Below are positions 63,401 through 64,000 of a stretch of DNA of 64,000 nt, one piece after another. The first letter of the stretch is position 1. The number at the start of each line of letters is the position of its first letter. The DNA comes from Solobacterium sp. (GTDB taxonomy: Bacteria > Bacillota_I > Bacilli_A > Erysipelotrichales > Erysipelotrichaceae), in contig JAFWNG010000003.1 in assembly GCA_017510405.1 (NCBI GenBank), positions 39,013-103,012 on the forward strand, given 5' to 3'. Below the pieces are notes generated by a model. The model saw nothing but the letters and a program-made list of their open reading frames with translations, was not told the origin of the DNA and made no database searches. Both the position numbers and the translations under genes were made by a program.

Positions 63401-64000
63401 GCGGAGTCATGATCAATAAGTCGAAGACGACGATCGAAGCAGGAAAGACAGAAACACTGCGTGCGATCATCACGCCAAGCACAGCAGACAACCAGAAGGT
63501 AAGCTGGATATCCAGTGATCCGACAGTAGCGACAGTAGATGCATACGGCGAAGTGACGGCAGTGAAGACTGGAACGACGACGATCACAGTGACGACAGAA
63601 GACGGAAATAAGACGGCGACATGTATCGTTACAGTCATTACGTCCGTACAGAGCGTATCTCTGAATGAAACAGAAAAGACACTGGAGAGAGGCGAAACAT
63701 TCAAGCTGACCGCAACAGTGACACCGGAGAACGCAGACGAGACAGGAGTTACATGGAGATCGAGTGATGAAAGCATAGCTACTGTGGATGACGAAGGAAA
63801 CGTCACAGCAGTGAGCAGCGGTGAAGCAACGATCACGGTAACTACGGTATCGGGCGGAAAGACCGCAGAATGCAAAGTGAAAGTCATCACCCCGGTAAGC
63901 GGAGTCATGATCAATAAGTCGAAGACGACGATCGAAGCAGGAAAGACAGAAACACTGCGTGCGATCATCACGCCAAGCACAGCAGACAACCAGAAGGTAA
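54430..64000 (+). CDS. Giant secreted LRR (BspA-like) / Big2 surface protein, 3' end outside window
   Basis: I read this frame codon by codon to the window end: 3190 codons without a stop, starting at an ATG after AAGGGGG. Residues 1-25 form a signal peptide (VRA cut). Then come six blocks of BspA-type leucine-rich repeats (LRR_5, phrases such as F-x-x-C-x-x-L, V-x-IP-x-x-V, SIG-x-x-AF), the first five each closed by a Big2 domain (WSSSD, G-x-A-x-I-T, C-T-V-x-V). Further Big2-like domains follow (about 1840-2355), then a non-repeat domain (~2357-2735), and tandem Big2 units run on past the edge. It is a putative adhesin; the anchor is not visible. Confidence 0.93.
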   Translation, partial: MSKRTISSILSVFMIFSSWIQPVRAEEPEPIPEDAAGEAAELLNGSYENLNYEVTGDTVQITGYTGEPVNLTIPDTIDGLPVDTIGSSAFSNCDTLQSVSIPDTVTTISNSAFYGCSSLAEVTLEEGLVTIGNNAFQYCNQLRRIVIPDSVRSIGSEAFSNCDLRTAILPDGITSLPEYLFMGNSGMMAVVIPSSVTTISSYAFGWIHDIKKVVYKGTPEQWNGISIWDGNEFNNFEIQYEGEPAEVILNQTELTTEIESTFQLKAVLTDDQLSEGPFVWSSSDESVAAVDETGMVTGIGRGNAVITAATQDGSVSAECTVKVTGPTSTGTYEHLTYRIYHDEVSIQKFDNEVESVVIPEEIEGYPVISINANAFENCDRLVSVVMPDGVTNLDWMQFSNCTNLKEVHLPAGLTSLGSSVFQNCTSLEEITIPDEVTSIGLGSFYGCTGLKSVHIPADVTVIQDYAFNSCDALEFIYFGGTEEQWSQVSIQNNNQPLYSATVIASDTTAGIRLNSTSLNLNIGDTYQLSAHIILDEEEENVFTWTSSDPSVASVDNEGLVTAAGKGDARITVQTTSGKYSAACDITVIKPIIYGNDGSFNYKIQDDEVTITSLVSDAGLNDAVIPDEIQGYPVTGIENSAFSGKTELSSVTLPSTLRWIGSNAFSGCFGLTNISIPDGLESIGDYAFTNCSSLKRIVLPNSVTSIGKELFTDCFSLKTAVLPDGITVIPDQLFYNSALKAVVIPASVTEISYYALGFINLQAIVFKGTSKQWNNITLGEGNEFSSSIIHFKDDPAEIILNYTNIITEMENTFQLSAFLTNETLFDGPFNWSSSDENVASVDETGMVTGIGRGNAVITASTPDGTYSAECTVKVTGPTSAGTYEHLTYRIYHDEVSIEKFDNEVESVVIPEEIEGYPVTGIYSNAFENCDRLVSVVMPDRVTNLNWMQFSNCTNLKEVHLPAGLTSVGDSVFQNCTSLEEITIPDGVTSIGNGAFYGCSGLKCVAIPDSVSLINNDAFNSCNALEYLIYSGTKDQWYSTMVYSGNSPLSSCTLITSETEPGVILRQTALSLTVGDTSQLSARIIKDEDEEKTLEWSSSDPTVASVSNDGLVTAVGKGTARITVQTVSGKYSAYCDVTVSSPVINGNDGTYNYRIQDDEVTIISMSSGKTEAVIPDEIEGYPVTGIADEAFKNHSELTSVTLPSNLRWIGTYAFYCCSGLKEITFPDGLESIGQLAFTACQLERIVLPESVTSIGDSAFSSNNLKTAVISGGITEFPGDLFWSNGNLIAIVIPDTVTTIVSRAFTTLSSLKKIVYKGTREQWENINIAEDSELGDTAVQYKGEPASIILNTTEKLTEMEQSFQLIAVLTDEVLTDGPFVWSSSDESIAAVDENGKVTGIGRGTAVITVSTQDGAYSSECTVNVTGPTTTGTIDHLTYRIYHDEVTIQSFDNEVSSVVIPDTIEDCPVTGIEAGAFRNCDKLTEVTIPESINKVANLVFQGCSNLESVHLPSTLTSIGSQAFEKCTQLSSITIPEGTSSIGSGAFSGCTSLVEITIPDSITEITNNPFAGCTGLQRIIVSENSSSYSSTDGVLMDKAKTKLISYPAGKTGAYEIPSSIVEIGNESFSDSPVSELIIPDSVTAIGSLAFRNCGNLKCVRLPKGLTQVSISAFYGAGLEHIALPDSVEYIRNSAFARTASLQSIVIPESVKEIYSFIWGTAFTGSSLSTVYYTGTESSWDTLINRFPSSDPIRKANVIYVEQSGGLKYYSDDIGVTIIDCDPSLREVRIPAQINGKEVINVANYAFYGCRDLEKVIYEDTKEEWAAINIGIGNEELIQKVRCRGDVYGISLDREKMAIAEGDHFTLNAAVVPEDANDRSVKWSSSDESIVTVTDNGTVFGLSMGTAIVTAETTDGGFKATCVVTVKDLVYPQSIQLDRDKMMIRVGGTDTLQGQVLPANADNPELYWVSSDPEIATVDENGTVTGKAVGTSEITAQTYNGAVKSVCTVTVRDIIDQLSFVSAYATAVVGETTSLQYDVSPMPNGSSYPIEVTVSDENIAEAENTAWGAVRATWKQTGTVRIKISYGNLSDEITVDVVEGDYAQSISNEEGNIVLSPTETKQLTYSLDHDAKDEKVKWYSTDSSEKIISVSDKGLLKANGYGNSTVYAVITNGKYTTYMVTVNAPVNAISCSKESFLIEYGSKYGVYVPDYLTIDSEFFDLYSLEYEIQDESVAKITQEGYLNGKGVGTTQLTIKAGDKSIIVPIQVYDAESPTGLKTEHEDVTVFRNAVTPISVGYLPETAQKDTVWTVEDETVASIQSSNMDTADILGVSPGTTTVTAVSGVNSNIIKTFTVTVSEDEMDGKDFDLNIFVGERPAKFGSQVPSGMSSSITDVPKVDGNYLLYVGKSYLLGIDVTITGQHPARSFLNNTDKKLNDTGLFSASLYAGGASVYNGIWNEGFNWFVNPVAPGSVTIQLYPGCEELSFIVMDVESGQPEINADGIDNESVVNALNNITDLGLSGVLSSQLDCQGVVESSELEETIVDQYDNEKGSVKVETYLDIKADDLIQTEDETALTLDITPKYRIVSETEGGEQEILNEGTVDVNTPVSMAIPTGDLFEDSSEVYIEHQKDTGETYEYNGSVKNGAAEFVNYNGFSIFKITNISKAVVRVNQTGYLTIEDALKDLEDNGTLIIENGIEDNAEIFIDHEMSFYLVNETGKTITVTAPKGYTVTEENGLYTITDTRIRVESVALNVETLLLNKNETFVLTPTILPENVTDPSVTWSSSDPTVAAVDETGKVTAVKSGRTTITVTTTDGEKTAECAVTVVTPVEGITLETTERTLERGETFELKATVTPADADDQSVTWTSSDPTIAAVDENGKVTAVKSGIAVITATTTDGEMKATCTVTVITSVQSVSLSETSKTITKGETFTLEVTIEPEDADEKAVTWESSDESIAIVDDMGNVTAIESGEATITVTTVSGRKTAECKVTVITPVSGVMINKSKTTIEAGKTETLRAIITPSTADNQKVSWISSDPTVATVDAYGEVTAVKTGTTTITVTTEDGNKTATCIVTVITSVQSVSLNETEKTLERGETFKLTATVTPENADETGVTWRSSDESIATVDDEGNVTAVSSGEATITVTTVSGGKTAECKVKVITPVSGVMINKSKTTIEAGKTETLRAIITPSTADNQKV
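55420..58716 (+). repeat. ~1650-bp tandem super-repeat in the giant gene
   Basis: Each unit has two LRR blocks, each followed by a Big2 domain. The phrase CATCTGACATACCGGATC-like DNA occurs at 55429, 57079 and 58723 (1650 and 1644 bp apart), and the GGAAATGACGGT phrase at 56209 and 57859 (1650 bp). The first ~380 bp of two units (55420 and 57070) are near identical. Confidence 0.85.
62650..64000 (+). repeat. Tandem Big2 units with a 498-bp (two-domain) period
   Basis: Big2 domains repeat about every 249 bp. A 112-base stretch at 63391-63502 is repeated exactly at 63889-64000, 498 bp apart, so the higher unit is a pair of domains. The array continues beyond the window. Confidence 0.9.

Noticed and set aside
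62994..63989. 331-codon minus-strand frame at the window end
   Set aside because: It mirrors the Big2 repeats of the giant plus-strand gene and has no start signals; its repeats only reflect the repeats on the other strand.
55420..64000. Tandem repeats considered as a CRISPR array
   Set aside because: The repeats are long, in frame and translate to LRR and Big2 domains; no short repeat-spacer pattern and no cas genes occur.

Overview
The window reads as a chromosomal segment of a low-complexity-genome Gram-positive anaerobe of the Bacillota, most likely an Erysipelotrichia-like gut or oral bacterium (inference). The evidence is AGGAGG ribosome sites, T-box leaders on pheS and trpS, CIRCE-controlled groESL, a CcpA-type cre site, an ECF folate S component, pta and ptb, spermidine potABCD, and large secreted proteins with BspA-like leucine-rich repeats, Big2 Ig-like domains and DUF4214. 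No phage, insertion sequence, CRISPR array or rRNA operon was seen. Most of the window is G+C-balanced housekeeping DNA; the last 9.6 kb is visibly richer in A+T.

Layout. 1-10.4 kb: tgt; a translationally coupled set of a membrane protein, an ArsR/SmtB regulator, a DnaQ-like exonuclease and a phosphotransbutyrylase; a pyrophosphatase-like orphan; yggS with a zinc phospholipase-like gene; folT with a structured leader; and a U32-U32-SpoU-SpoU RNA-modification cluster. 10.4-19.4 kb: an MFS carrier divergent from two ROK kinases and a HAD phosphatase, with a cre site between; a membrane-anchored MerR-type protein; acylphosphatase; an S51-like peptidase; trmO; an OFA-family carrier. 19.4-24.4 kb: a 1408-residue secreted transglutaminase-like repeat protein and a lipoprotein.

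24.4-36 kb: T-box-pheST, two GT-C-type membrane proteins, groESL with two CIRCE-like operators, and a membrane protein coupled to a HAD phosphatase. 36-44.3 kb: metallophosphatase, pta, an aldose-epimerase-like gene, nagB, trxA, a second acylphosphatase, a CAT-like acyltransferase, a flavin-binding family protein, and a three-gene NmrA/DUF1295/membrane operon. 44.3-50.4 kb: a polyamine operon led by an XRE-cupin regulator between two identical-type operators, with an unusual potA carrying an inserted pair of Ig-like repeats, then a trigger-factor-like protein without its ribosome-binding domain. 50.4-51.4 kb: nine tRNA genes in two transcription units. 51.5-54.3 kb: a GH1 glucosidase and T-box-trpS.

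From 54430 to the window end one reading frame stays open for 3190 codons: a giant secreted LRR/Big2 adhesin-like protein, built from ~1650-bp super-repeats followed by tandem Big2 pairs with a 498-bp period. It and the transglutaminase-like protein make this segment rich in cell-surface proteins. The most unusual observations are this giant repeat protein, the PotA insertion, the MerR-transmembrane fusion, several apparently leaderless promoters, and two structured RNAs of unknown class.
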